The position numbers and the translations under genes are program-made. A stretch of 41,737 bases of DNA from Phycisphaerales bacterium (GTDB taxonomy: Bacteria > Planctomycetota > Phycisphaerae > Phycisphaerales > UBA1924): positions 1 to 41,737 of the forward strand of contig JAGQON010000029.1 of assembly GCA_020427395.1 (NCBI GenBank), read 5' to 3'. The first letter of the stretch is position 1. Every line of letters starts with the position of its first letter. This document shows positions 8,555 to 16,471 of this stretch, piece by piece. The notes below the pieces were generated by a model. It saw only the letters and a program-made list of their open reading frames with translations, made no database searches and had not been told where the DNA came from.

Positions 8555-8592
8555 AAAACACCCGCGTGCGGCGTGCACGCGGGTGTTGTTGT
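8555..8592. terminator. Bidirectional Rho-independent terminator
   Basis: A 12-bp stem (8557-8568 with 8576-8587, core ACACCCGCGTG) is preceded by AAAA and followed by TTGTTGTT. It can therefore serve both the TlpA-DUF3738 gene on plus and the dockerin gene on minus, which converge here. Confidence 0.8.
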
Positions 8593-8623
8593 TGGGTGCG
8601 GACTCTGTTTTCAGGTTTCGTGG

Positions 8624-9448
8624 TTAGGGGCAGCCGCTGTTGTAGCTGAAGAGGAAGGTGGAGACATCGAAGAAGTTGACGATGCCGTCGAGGTTGAGGT
8701 CGGCCGCGAAGCGGTTGTTGGTGTAGGCGGCGAGGTAGAGGGAGACATCGAAGAAGTTGAGGGCGTTGTCGCGGTTCATGTCGGCGAGGCCGCAGTCTTC
8801 GGGGATGACGAATGCGGTGTTGGGCTCGGTCTCGTAGCCCCAGCGGACGGGCTGGTAGTCTCGCTCCATGGTGAGCGGGCTGATGTCTTCGAACTCGACG
8901 AAGCCGTAATGGGTGCCGTCGTTGAGTTCGAGTGTGACACCGACGATGAATCGCAACGGGACGAACCAAAGGTTATCGAAGCCGTTCTCGAGGGTTGGGT
9001 TCGCGGCGAGGTAGAGCAGGATGCTGCTTGGTTGCCCGGATCCGACTGATTCGCCCGACTCGAAAAGCCGGGGAGCCGTGAAATCGCTCGTGGTGTCCGG
9101 ATCGGCGAGCCAATGAACGGTGAAGGCGTCGCCGTCGATCAGTTTGATGTTGCTGGGGGATGATGTGTCTCCACCGATGCCGGTCCAGCCGATATCGAAG
9201 GATACCTGGGCGCTGCGCTCCTGGAGTGCGATGGTGTTTTCGGGGATCACGCCGATGAAATCAAGCGGGGCCTGACTGGAGGCGGAAAGCGAAACATCGA
9301 GGGGGGCGGCCTGGGTGACGAAAGGGAACTCTGGCAGGTAGATGCCGATGTCGTAGTTGAGATCGAAGTTGGAGTAGGCCTGAGGCGCGGCGTTCACGAG
9401 CGCGCAGGCGACGGGGACGGTGAGCAGTGCGGTCGATCGAATCATCAT
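8624..9448 (-). CDS. Secreted protein with C-terminal GC-type dockerin domain
   Basis: A 274-residue exported protein. The signal peptide is about residues 1-21 (STALLTVPVACALVNA). The middle is beta-rich and not recognised. The C-terminus carries two EF-hand-like dockerin repeats, DMNRDNALNFFDVS and DLNLDGIVNFFDVS, framed by CGLAD and a terminal SGCP. This matches the 'GC-type dockerin' ending typical of Phycisphaerales surface or exported proteins. It probably binds calcium and mediates attachment or sorting; no cohesin is seen here. The ATG at 9448 (MMIRST) has AAGGAG upstream at good spacing, so the longer frame to 9487 is rejected. Confidence 0.9.
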   Translation of the reverse strand: MMIRSTALLTVPVACALVNAAPQAYSNFDLNYDIGIYLPEFPFVTQAAPLDVSLSASSQAPLDFIGVIPENTIALQERSAQVSFDIGWTGIGGDTSSPSNIKLIDGDAFTVHWLADPDTTSDFTAPRLFESGESVGSGQPSSILLYLAANPTLENGFDNLWFVPLRFIVGVTLELNDGTHYGFVEFEDISPLTMERDYQPVRWGYETEPNTAFVIPEDCGLADMNRDNALNFFDVSLYLAAYTNNRFAADLNLDGIVNFFDVSTFLFSYNSGCP

Positions 9449-9689
9449 TGGGGATCTCCTTATCTTTTTGCGCTGAATATAACACATCGCAAACTTCCGA
9501 AGTTTGCTCGTTCAGGGTACCGGTATCCCGAGTGGGCAACAAGCATGAATGATAAAAGATGGATAATTGCCGGAGGGCAGATGTGAACAGTTTGTGGTGT
9601 GCGTGGGTGCATTGAACCCGCAGATTGCCCGCTCGTACGATTGGGTGCCTGATCTTTGGCTCAGGCTCTTCTCATTGGAGTTTTCCGCG

Positions 9690-10130
9690 ATGCCGCTGAC
9701 CAAGCCGGAATGCCTTGAATGCAGCTACAACCTGCGCGGGACGCGGTTCGGTGAACAGTGCCCCGAATGCGGCGGCGTCGAGCGGAAGTTGCTGTTTGAT
9801 GGCTGCAGCCGCGTGATGAAGTGGTGCATCGTAATCATGGGCGGCGTGCTGGTGCTCAGCGTGGCAGGCATGATGGTGAGCTGGGCGCATGTGTATGTGT
9901 TCCCGATGATCCGCGCTGACTGGCTGCGGCAGACGACGAAGGTCATGCGCATCGTGCTGCTGCCGTCGCTGGTGTTGGGTACGATCGGCGGGCTGGTGCT
10001 GAGCTATGGGGTTGTGGTATTCGCGACGCTGCAGCATGAGCTGAACCGGGCGAAACTGATCCAGCTGAGCGTATTCATAGCCGGGAGTGTGTTGGCGGTG
10101 GCGTGCGCGTGGTTGTGGTCATCGTTCTGA
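9690..10130 (+). CDS. Zinc-ribbon membrane protein
   Basis: A 146-residue protein. The N-terminus is a zinc ribbon with two CxxC knuckles (CLECSYNLRG, then CPECGG, residues about 8-32). Three hydrophobic stretches follow (about 50-72, 88-112, 124-146), giving a small integral membrane protein with a cytosolic zinc ribbon. The ribbon type 'C.EC.Y.L.G...CPECG' recurs at 31743-32246 and 32246-32752, so it is a local paralogue family. GGAG at 9677-9680 supports the ATG at 9690. The function is unknown. The last 12 bp overlap the end of the convergent acetyltransferase gene. Confidence 0.82.
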   Translation: MPLTKPECLECSYNLRGTRFGEQCPECGGVERKLLFDGCSRVMKWCIVIMGGVLVLSVAGMMVSWAHVYVFPMIRADWLRQTTKVMRIVLLPSLVLGTIGGLVLSYGVVVFATLQHELNRAKLIQLSVFIAGSVLAVACAWLWSSF

Positions 10131-10697
10131 GTGGTGGCGTTCGATGGTCATCGCCCAGCGCTCGTGATCTTCCCAGTTGCCCTGGATCTGCAGGTACTTC
10201 TCGCTGAAGCCCTCTTTGACAAAGCCGACGCGCTGCAGCAGGGCGCGTGAGCGGATGTTGGTGGGCATGATGTTGGCGCAGACGCGGTGGAGGCCGAGGC
10301 CGCCCTGGTTGGTTGGGGTGAAGCAATGCTGCACGGCCAGTGTGAGTGCTTCGGTCATGAGGCCTTGGCCTTCGAAGCCAGCGCCGCACCAGTAGCCGAA
10401 TCGGGCGTTCTGGAATGGGCCGCGTTCGATGTTGGTGAGGGCGATGCGTCCGGCGATGGTGCCTGAGGCGCGTTCGATGACGAGCCAGCGTTGTTCGCGG
10501 TCGGTGTTGTGGGTTTCGAGCTCACGCTCGAAGGCGGCGGTGCTGTAGAGGTCGAGGCCGGAGGGTGGGATGGGCTCCCATGGCTCGAGGTGGGCGCGAG
10601 AGGATTGGCGGAGGGCGACGAATGCATCGCGGTCCGACTCGGTGGGGAATCGGAGGGCGGTGCGCTGGGACTGGATGATGGGGTCGGGCTGGATCAC
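10119..10697 (-). CDS. GNAT-family N-acetyltransferase (RimJ/RimL type)
   Basis: A 192-residue acetyltransferase of the RimJ/RimL/Acetyltransf_3 type. It starts with the typical strand QSQRTALRFPTESD. It carries the acetyl-CoA-binding region RFGYWCGAGFEGQGLMTEAL at about 98-117, and the family C-terminal pattern HRVCANIMPTNIRSRALLQRVGFVKEG. Such enzymes acetylate ribosomal protein N-termini, antibiotics or small amines, and the substrate cannot be deduced. The start is a GTG at 10697 without an obvious Shine-Dalgarno. Its 3' end overlaps the zinc-ribbon gene by 12 bp. Confidence 0.9.
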   Translation of the reverse strand: MIQPDPIIQSQRTALRFPTESDRDAFVALRQSSRAHLEPWEPIPPSGLDLYSTAAFERELETHNTDREQRWLVIERASGTIAGRIALTNIERGPFQNARFGYWCGAGFEGQGLMTEALTLAVQHCFTPTNQGGLGLHRVCANIMPTNIRSRALLQRVGFVKEGFSEKYLQIQGNWEDHERWAMTIERHHSER

Positions 10698-10813
10698 GGT
10701 GAAGTTTATCCTTTATAGATCAAGGCCCGATAACAGGTGGTCAATGGAATGAATCGTGGATTTTCGGACTCAAGGGGGTGAAGTTCCTGTGATTCAGAAT
10801 ATGAATCCTCGAC

Positions 10814-10862
10814 TGTACCCCAGATCTGGGGTACATTTTTGAAACTCCCTTTGGGGGAGTTT
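10814..10862 (+). promoter_or_regulatory. Tandem palindromes upstream of a PEP-CTERM gene (attenuator, terminator or operator)
   Basis: A perfect 22-bp palindrome at 10814-10835 (half-site TGTACCCCAGA) is followed at once by TTTTT. A second inverted repeat, AAACTCCC/GGGAGTTT, lies at about 10842-10862. Hairpin plus T-run looks like a plus-strand intrinsic terminator, yet no plus-strand gene lies upstream. Attenuation in the leader of the gene at 10953, or an operator for a dimeric regulator, are the alternatives. Confidence 0.5.
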
Positions 10863-10952
10863 GGCCAGGGTCAGCCGGAGAAAGCTGCCTTTGGCCCCCG
10901 CTATGACGACAAAGTACGCCCCTTTGCTGGGCGTTGAGAGAGGATGCTTCGA

Positions 10953-11612
10953 ATGAAGATGCGTGATTTTGCGCTTGCTGGCGCTGTGCTTTCGCTCTCG
11001 GGCGGTGCTGCGTTTGCTGACATGGTGAGCTTCTGCACCGACGCGAGCACCTCGACTAACTCTACGCCCACCGGCGTTTCGCTCGACGGAACGATCGAGT
11101 ACACCTACACCGGCGGCAACTCGGGGCAGCTCGTCTTCTCGATCACGAACACGACGAGCAGCTCGATCGGCGGGTTCTTCACGGGTCTCGTGTTCAACAT
11201 CGGCAGCAGCGACAGCAACGCGACCGCGACGCTGAGCGCGACGAGCGACGCGGACTTCCGTGATACCGGCGTTGAAGCCGCGAACCCGTTTGGGATCTTT
11301 GATGCCGGCGCAGCGCTCAAGGCGAACTGGAGCGGCGGCGGCAACCCGACCAAGGGCATCGGTGCGGGTCTGAGCGCGATGTTCACCTTCTCGATCCTCG
11401 CCAGCGACGCGAGCTCGCTGAGCGCGATGGACTTCCTCGGTGATGGCGACGACATCGCCATCCGCTTCCGCGGGCTTGTGAACGGCCAGTCGGACAAGCT
11501 GCTGGTCGAAGAGGTGCCGCTGAATGTCGTGCCGCTCCCGGCCCCGGCGTTTGCTGGCGGTGCGATGCTCGGACTCGGGCTTGCTGCTCGGCGTCTGCGT
11601 GCTCGCGGCTGA
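10953..11612 (+). CDS. PEP-CTERM sorting-domain protein
   Basis: A 219-residue secreted protein. A signal peptide (about 1-23, ending GGAAFA) leads into a Ser/Thr/Asn-rich beta-domain (TSTNSTPTG; NTTSSS). The C-terminal tail is a VPLPAPAF motif, a hydrophobic helix (GGAMLGLGLAA) and a basic end RRLRARG, the tripartite signal recognised by exosortases. It should be exported, cleaved and attached at the cell surface. The sequence differs from the paralogue trio at 16472-19331. The ATG at 10953 follows GAGAGG at 9-bp spacing; ATGs at 10944 and 10959 are alternatives. Confidence 0.85.
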   Translation: MKMRDFALAGAVLSLSGGAAFADMVSFCTDASTSTNSTPTGVSLDGTIEYTYTGGNSGQLVFSITNTTSSSIGGFFTGLVFNIGSSDSNATATLSATSDADFRDTGVEAANPFGIFDAGAALKANWSGGGNPTKGIGAGLSAMFTFSILASDASSLSAMDFLGDGDDIAIRFRGLVNGQSDKLLVEEVPLNVVPLPAPAFAGGAMLGLGLAARRLRARG

Positions 11613-11637
11613 TCGGATCAATACCACTGAGATGGGC

Positions 11638-11667
11638 AACGCCGCGTTGAGATACGCGGCGTTTTTT
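11638..11667 (+). terminator. Rho-independent terminator
   Basis: A 9-bp stem AACGCCGCG/CGCGGCGTT with a T6 run lies 25 bp after the PEP-CTERM stop. It abuts the stop codon of the convergent membrane-protein gene. Confidence 0.85.
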
Positions 11668-11668
11668 A

Positions 11669-12658
11669 TTAGTCGAGTGAGTTGTAGTAGTCCTCAAGGG
11701 ACTGGTCTTCGCCTGATTCAACATCGGCTTTGTTGCCCGGCCATGCTTTGAGCTGGGGGCCCATCGCAAAGAGCACGCCGCTGCCCCCCACCGCCGCGAT
11801 GAGGACGACCCGCGCGATGAGTCGTTTGATTCGGGAGGGGGTGTGGAGCGGGATGAGCACCACGAGGGGGAGGATACTGATCAGCAGGACGCTGGGGAGG
11901 TTGTCGGCCCCGGTCTGGACGAGCGAGCCGGTGAGGAGCATCATCACGAAGCCCGAAAGGACGGTGATGCCGCCACGGGTAAGGGTGAAGGACCGGAAGA
12001 TGAGGGCGACGATGGTGGCGCTGGAGAGGACAGCGATGATGCCGGCGGGGATCATCGCGCCGAAGGCGAAGTTGTTGACGAAAAGGACGGGCATCATGGC
12101 GGCGATGATGAGAATCCAGGTGATGGCGTCGAGCCAGCCGAGTGTTCGCTCGTGTTGATTGTGTTTGGCGATGCGGTCGGCGCTGGTGGCGAAGAGCGCG
12201 GTCGCGAAGGCGGCGAAGAGCGTGTAGGCGACAAGGTTGGTGGAGCCGGCGAGGACGGTTTCGGTGTAGCCCTCGGAGAGCATCCAGAATGCGCCGGCGT
12301 AGGCGAGCATACGCATGAAGAACACGGCGAAGAGGGGGAGGGCGACGAGGCCTTCGGCGACGGCCATGAGCGCGATCAACGTGATCGCGTGGGGGAATCG
12401 GTAGGAGTTGGCATCGGGCCAGAGCTGGAACTTGGAGTTGACGGCGAGATCTGCGCCGACGACGCCGACGGCGAGGAGGATGGGGAGCAGCCAGCGCGGG
12501 CCGGGCGACGGCTTGCGGGTGTCGTCCTCGTCGTCGAGGTCGGTGCGTGATTCGCGGAAGGCGTGGATGTACCAGGCGACGAGGAGCGCGGCGAAAGCGA
12601 TCCCGCCGGGGATGAAGCCGCCCAGGAGCATGAGTCGTTGCTGGAGTTGTGGATCCAT
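11669..12658 (-). CDS. Polytopic membrane protein, unknown function
   Basis: A 329-residue protein with about nine hydrophobic segments, from LMLLGGFIPGGIAFAALLVA near the N-terminus to VVLIAAVGGSGVLF near the C-terminus. A charged loop (SRTDLDDEDDTRKP) follows the first helix, and the tail is acidic (EDQSLEDYYNSLD). No transporter or enzyme signature is recognised. The ATG at 12658 (MDPQLQQ) is preferred to the frame-open start at 12700, which adds an unlikely polar extension and would leave almost no leader after the terminator of the upstream YceI gene. Confidence 0.8.
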   Translation of the reverse strand: MDPQLQQRLMLLGGFIPGGIAFAALLVAWYIHAFRESRTDLDDEDDTRKPSPGPRWLLPILLAVGVVGADLAVNSKFQLWPDANSYRFPHAITLIALMAVAEGLVALPLFAVFFMRMLAYAGAFWMLSEGYTETVLAGSTNLVAYTLFAAFATALFATSADRIAKHNQHERTLGWLDAITWILIIAAMMPVLFVNNFAFGAMIPAGIIAVLSSATIVALIFRSFTLTRGGITVLSGFVMMLLTGSLVQTGADNLPSVLLISILPLVVLIPLHTPSRIKRLIARVVLIAAVGGSGVLFAMGPQLKAWPGNKADVESGEDQSLEDYYNSLD

Positions 12659-12705
12659 CGTGCTGGCTCTCCCGCTGGTGGTGCTGAGTGGATGATACAC
12701 GGATG

Positions 12706-12735
12706 AAAAAACGCAGCGCCGGTTTGGGCGCTGCG
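12706..12735 (-). terminator. Rho-independent terminator of the yceI-family gene
   Basis: A 9-bp stem CGCAGCGCC/GGCGCTGCG (12712-12735) has AAAAAA on its left, that is, a T6 run on the minus strand. It lies 22 bp after the stop of the YceI gene. Confidence 0.85.
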
Positions 12736-12757
12736 CTGGGAATGCTTTGCGGAGCGA

Positions 12758-13423
12758 TCAGCCGTTGACGGCCTCGATGCTCACGGTGATCTCGACCTTG
12801 TCGCCGAGGGGGCCGCTCTCGGGGTTCTTGGTGTCGACATACTTGGTGATGCCGAAGTCGGAGCGGTTGATGCTGAAGACGGCGTGGAAGCCCATGGCGG
12901 GCTTGCCCTGCTGCTGGCCCCAGCTGATGTCGGTGAGGGTGGCGTTGATGGTCTTGGTCTCGCCGTGGAAGGTGAAGTCGCCGCGGAGGTCGTAGACGCC
13001 GTCGGCGACTTCCTTGACATAGTTGCTCTTGAAGGTGGCCTTGGGGTACTGGCGGGCGTTGAAGAAGTCCGCGTTCTTGATGTGCCCGTCGCGCGAGGCG
13101 TTGTTGGTGTCGACCGAGTCGGTGTGGACGGTGAACTCGAAGCTGGCCTTCTCGATGTTGTCGGGGTCGATGGTCACTGAGCCCTCGAAGTCGTTGAGGC
13201 GACCGTAGAAGTGTGAGAGCCCGGCGTGGCGGATCTTGAAGAGCATGGAGGAATGGACGCGATCGACGCTGTAGGTCTGGGCCTCGAGCTGCTCGGTCTC
13301 GGCGGTGGTCAGTGCGCGGGTCTCGACGGCGGCGCCGGAGGTGTTGAGCCCGAAGCCGGCGATGGCGGCTCCGGTGAGGGTCAGCAGGGATGCGGCGATG
13401 GTTGCTTTGGTTGCTCGGTTCAC
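12758..13423 (-). CDS. YceI-family periplasmic lipid-binding-like protein
   Basis: A 221-residue exported protein. The signal peptide is about residues 1-23 (IAASLLTLTGAAIAG). The YceI lipocalin-like domain follows, with its usual opening YSVDRVHSSMLFKIRHAG, the central strand RDGHIKNADFFNARQYP, and the end strand DKVEITVSIEA. YceI proteins bind polyisoprenoid-type lipids in a beta-barrel and are periplasmic, often linked to stress. The start is taken as the GTG at 13423 (VNRATK) because AGGAG precedes it by 7 bp and the signal peptide begins there. The longer ATG frame to 13540 has no signal-like sequence. Confidence 0.92.
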   Translation of the reverse strand: MNRATKATIAASLLTLTGAAIAGFGLNTSGAAVETRALTTAETEQLEAQTYSVDRVHSSMLFKIRHAGLSHFYGRLNDFEGSVTIDPDNIEKASFEFTVHTDSVDTNNASRDGHIKNADFFNARQYPKATFKSNYVKEVADGVYDLRGDFTFHGETKTINATLTDISWGQQQGKPAMGFHAVFSINRSDFGITKYVDTKNPESGPLGDKVEITVSIEAVNG

Positions 13424-13598
13424 GGTGGTTCTCCTGTGGGTGCGCGCACTCAGTGGTGCGCGGTTTCTGATGATCGTGTGGCAGAACAACGGTCTATGCG
13501 GGCAGTGTATTCCTGGGTGCAGGGCGATAGTTGTTTGCACAAATATTTTTGACGCTGGACCGTTTCGGGTGACCTCGCGGGGGGTCTACCGTTGCGTT

Positions 13599-15083
13599 AT
13601 GCACAGAATCATGATCGCAGCGGCGCTGGGGATGGCGGGTCTGACGGGGTGTGAACCTCAACAGCAGGCACCGATCGCGCAGGTTCACAAGCACGAGCTC
13701 CCGATCGGGCAGCACGAAAAGCTGCTCGATGGGTCGTTCGATGACTGGGGGCCGGGCGAGTTCGGCGATGCCGACGGGCGGTGGATCTGGATCCGATTCG
13801 CGCCCAACGCACGACCGACACAGGCGATCCAGGCCTCGGATCGCATCACCCGGGTGCGGATCGACGCGGATATGAACTCGTCGACGGGCGTAGAGATGCC
13901 CGTCCCCCCCACCGGCGGCGAGGCGATCATGGCCCAGCCGCAGGGCGTGGACCTGCTGCTCGAGTACTCGCCGCTCAACGAGGCGGGCGGGATCGGCATC
14001 GGGATGCGGGTGACCGGCTACAACGCAGACGGAACGGGTGAGACGATGGGACACGCCGAGATCGGGGCCGCGTGCCTGCCGACCTACGCGAGCGATCAGT
14101 ACGAGCTGCGGATCGATCGGTTGGCCCCTGGGAGCGGGGTGCTGCCCGAGTCGGGCTGGGTGGATGTGATCGTGGAGCAGGTCGATGCAGACGGAAAGAT
14201 GTTGTGGTCGGATCGTCAGAGCATCGAGCTGCCAGCGCGGGATGCATCGCCGGCGGAAACAGATGTGATGCTGGGCGAGCGGGCCGCTGAGGGTGTGCGG
14301 GTGATGAGCGCGAATGTGCTGTTTTCCTCGCCGCTGACGAACCCGGACGCGTTCGAACGGATCCTGCGGGCGACCAAGCCCGATGTGATCCTGTATCAGG
14401 AGTGGTTCCGGACCGAGCGGGGCAAGGTCGAAGCGTGGGTGAGTGAGCACGCGGGGCCCGAGTGGTCGCTGCACTTCCCCGACGAGCGTGCGGGCGTGGC
14501 GATCGCGACGCGGCACCCGATCGTGGCTCGATATGAGGAGGCCCTGCCGCCCTCGGGCGATGGACGCCCGGCGCGGGCGTGCGCGGCCCTGATCGACACG
14601 GACGCGGGCGAGCTGCTGGCGATCAGCGTGCACCTCAAGTGCTGCGGCGGCGCGGGATCGGAGGAGGACCTGACGCGGATCGATCAGGCCAAGGCGATCA
14701 ACGGCTTCATCGCGTGGGTGCACGAGCAGCACCCGGACGCGATGGTGGTGATCGCGGGCGATTTCAACCTTGTGGGCTCGCGGGCTCCGCTGGAAGTGAT
14801 GGCGCGTGGCCTGGGTGTGGGCGGCGACGACATGGATGCGGCGCTGACACCGGTGCTGGGTGACTCGTCCGTCGTGACCTGGGTGGACGAGAAGAGCATG
14901 TTCGGGCCGGGTCGCCTGGACTGGCTGCTCTATGACGATTCACGCAGCGAGCTGGTGGACGCGTACATGCTTAACACGCGGGTGCTGACAGATACGGCGT
15001 TGGAGCGGCTGGGTCTGGAGCGGGACGATTCGAAGGCCTCGGATCATCTGCCGATGGTCGTGGATCTGGTGCGTCTGGACTGA
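13599..15083 (+). CDS. Lipoprotein with a CBM9-like region and endonuclease/exonuclease/phosphatase domain
   Basis: A 494-residue envelope lipoprotein. The signal ends in a lipobox (GMAGLTGC, Cys about 17). Residues about 45-200 look like a CBM9/DOMON-type beta-sandwich (LLDGSFDDWG, then ADMNSSTG). Residues about 235-494 form an endonuclease/exonuclease/phosphatase fold with RVMSANVL, the metal-site E in LYQEWFRTE, ISVHLKCCGG, the VVIAGDFN core and a final KASDHLPMVVDL. This fold cleaves phosphodiester bonds in nucleic acids, phosphoinositides or sphingomyelin; the substrate here is unknown. The ATG at 13599 starts directly before the signal peptide. It is not evidently in an operon. Confidence 0.88.
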   Translation: MHRIMIAAALGMAGLTGCEPQQQAPIAQVHKHELPIGQHEKLLDGSFDDWGPGEFGDADGRWIWIRFAPNARPTQAIQASDRITRVRIDADMNSSTGVEMPVPPTGGEAIMAQPQGVDLLLEYSPLNEAGGIGIGMRVTGYNADGTGETMGHAEIGAACLPTYASDQYELRIDRLAPGSGVLPESGWVDVIVEQVDADGKMLWSDRQSIELPARDASPAETDVMLGERAAEGVRVMSANVLFSSPLTNPDAFERILRATKPDVILYQEWFRTERGKVEAWVSEHAGPEWSLHFPDERAGVAIATRHPIVARYEEALPPSGDGRPARACAALIDTDAGELLAISVHLKCCGGAGSEEDLTRIDQAKAINGFIAWVHEQHPDAMVVIAGDFNLVGSRAPLEVMARGLGVGGDDMDAALTPVLGDSSVVTWVDEKSMFGPGRLDWLLYDDSRSELVDAYMLNTRVLTDTALERLGLERDDSKASDHLPMVVDLVRLD

Positions 15084-15094
15084 CGCCTTCCCGT

Positions 15095-15853
15095 TTATTC
15101 CTCTTCTTCTGAATCCGGCATGTGAACCAGACTGGCCTCGGGTTTCATGCGGGTTGCGCCGTCTTCGAGGATCTCGGTGAGCCCCAGCCCGTGGAGGGCG
15201 TTGAGGGCGGCCTGCTGCTCGGCGGCCTTCTTCGACTTGCCCCAGCAGGGCTCGAACTGGTTGCCGTTGAGTTCAACCGCGATATAGAAGGCTTTGGCGT
15301 GGTCCGGACCTTTTTCATCGAGGATCCGGTAGCAGGGCGAGGCGCCGATGGTGCGCTGGGCGTGCTGCTGGAGGACGCTTTTGAAGTTGTGCTGGTGCCC
15401 GGATTGCACGGCTTCGTCGAGCAAGGGGTCGAGCAGGGGTTCGAGGAAGTCGCGGACGACCTGCATGCCGCCGTCGATGTAGAGGGCGGCGATGATGGAT
15501 TCAAGGACCGCGGCCGCGAGTGACTGGGGAAGCTTGGCCTGGGTCTGCATGCCCTTGCCAACGATGATGAGCTGATCGAGCCCGAGCTGGATGGCGATTT
15601 TGGCGCAGATCTTCCGGGAGACGGCGAGCGACTTGATCTTGGTCATCTCACCTTCGAGGTAGGTCGGGAACCGCATGAAGATGCGTTCGCAGACGATCAT
15701 GCCGAGGATGGCGTCGCCGAGGAATTCGAGGCGTTCATTGGAATCGAGTCTTGACTCAGAGATGGAGGCGTGGCGGAGGGCGAGATCGAGCAGATCGATA
15801 TCGTTGAATGCGTACCCCAGGATCTCCTGGGCCTTATCTCGGATGTCTTGCAT
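15095..15853 (-). CDS. rnc: Ribonuclease III
   Basis: Cleaves double-stranded RNA in rRNA and mRNA processing. The 252-residue protein has the usual order. The RNase III domain holds signature NERLEFLGDA at 39-48 (catalytic Glu and Asp of the first site), and the second-site stretch LAAAVLESIIAALYIDGG at about 115-132. A dsRNA-binding domain lies at about 160-230, ending KKAAEQQAALNAL. The acidic tail PDSEEEE is unusual but harmless. In the second stretch the position of E. coli D114 is Ala, while the essential Glu (E117 equivalent) is kept. The ATG at 15853 (MQDIRDKAQ) is preferred; the upstream extension lacks homology. Confidence 0.95.
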   Translation of the reverse strand: MQDIRDKAQEILGYAFNDIDLLDLALRHASISESRLDSNERLEFLGDAILGMIVCERIFMRFPTYLEGEMTKIKSLAVSRKICAKIAIQLGLDQLIIVGKGMQTQAKLPQSLAAAVLESIIAALYIDGGMQVVRDFLEPLLDPLLDEAVQSGHQHNFKSVLQQHAQRTIGASPCYRILDEKGPDHAKAFYIAVELNGNQFEPCWGKSKKAAEQQAALNALHGLGLTEILEDGATRMKPEASLVHMPDSEEEE

Positions 15854-16098
15854 GATGCACCAGACACATGCGGCGCGGGCTGGGCGCCTTGTGAGCCCCA
15901 CAACTGATGCGGGGCATGGACAGGGATCTGGCGCCGTGCGAGCGAGTCGCGGACGGTTGCTGAGTGTTCATTTGAATAAACACCGAACAAGAGGCCGCGT
16001 GTCGTGGTTGGCGCTCGCGAGGGCCAGGACAACACCATGATTATGCTTCGGCTTTGAGCGGGTGTCCAATGAATTCTGGCGGGTTGGGGATGTTGTTG
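15854..16098. other. Intergenic region between rnc and the rpmH promoter
   Basis: No gene is recognised in the 343-bp gap between the rnc start and rpmH. An imperfect inverted repeat GTGTT...AACAC lies at about 15964-15983. The rest is plausible leader and promoter sequence for rnc and rpmH. Confidence 0.4.
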
Positions 16099-16127
16099 TG
16101 GACGAACGAGTTGTGGCGGACTACAGT
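16099..16127 (+). promoter_or_regulatory. Probable sigma-70-type promoter of rpmH
   Basis: TGGACG at 16099-16104 and TACAGT at 16122-16127 are separated by 17 bp and lie about 70 bp before the rpmH start. This is reasonable spacing and a fair consensus match for a housekeeping promoter. Confidence 0.45.
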
Positions 16128-16196
16128 GCTCGCCCTGAACTTTGGGCGAATGGGCCTTTGTTGATGATGGCCCCCTGTTGAACGGAGAATGCAGAC

Positions 16197-16337
16197 ATGG
16201 CCATGCACTACCCCCGCCGTCAGAGCAATGTGAAGCGTCGACGCACACTCGGTTTCCGTGCCCGCATGAAGACCAAGGGTGGTCGCAAGATCATGAACCG
16301 TCGCCGCCGGATTGGTCGCAAGCTCAACGCCATGTGA
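16197..16337 (+). CDS. rpmH: 50S ribosomal protein L34
   Basis: A 46-residue, very basic protein of the large ribosomal subunit. It shows the L34 pattern: [14 protein letters not shown], then [16 protein letters not shown]. The family consensus is KRKRTHGFRARM, then GRKVLARRRAKGRK. GGAG at 16184-16187, 9 bp before the ATG, supports this start. A strong terminator follows the stop by 25 bp, so it is monocistronic. In many bacteria rpmH precedes rnpA and yidC; here neither follows, and the divergent neighbour is rnc. Confidence 0.96.
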   Translation: MAMHYPRRQSNVKRRRTLGFRARMKTKGGRKIMNRRRRIGRKLNAM

Positions 16338-16362
16338 GCCCGGCTGATAACTGACTGTCCTG

Positions 16363-16392
16363 AAGCACAAGCGAATTCGCTTGTGCTTTTTT
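16363..16392 (+). terminator. Rho-independent terminator of rpmH
   Basis: A perfect 11-bp stem AAGCACAAGCG/CGCTTGTGCTT with loop AATT and a T6 run. Confidence 0.92.
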
Positions 16393-16471
16393 CGTGGTTG
16401 TGCGAGGATCGGAGGAGCGGGTCCGGATGATCTGCTGGGAACGAAGTAGAGCAAAGAGAGGAGACGACGAG

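Noticed and set aside
7164..8969. 601-residue minus-strand ORF
   Set aside because: Antisense to the TlpA-DUF3738 gene and low-complexity (His/Arg/Pro).
13494..14732. 412-residue minus-strand ORF
   Set aside because: Antisense to the endonuclease/exonuclease/phosphatase lipoprotein gene.
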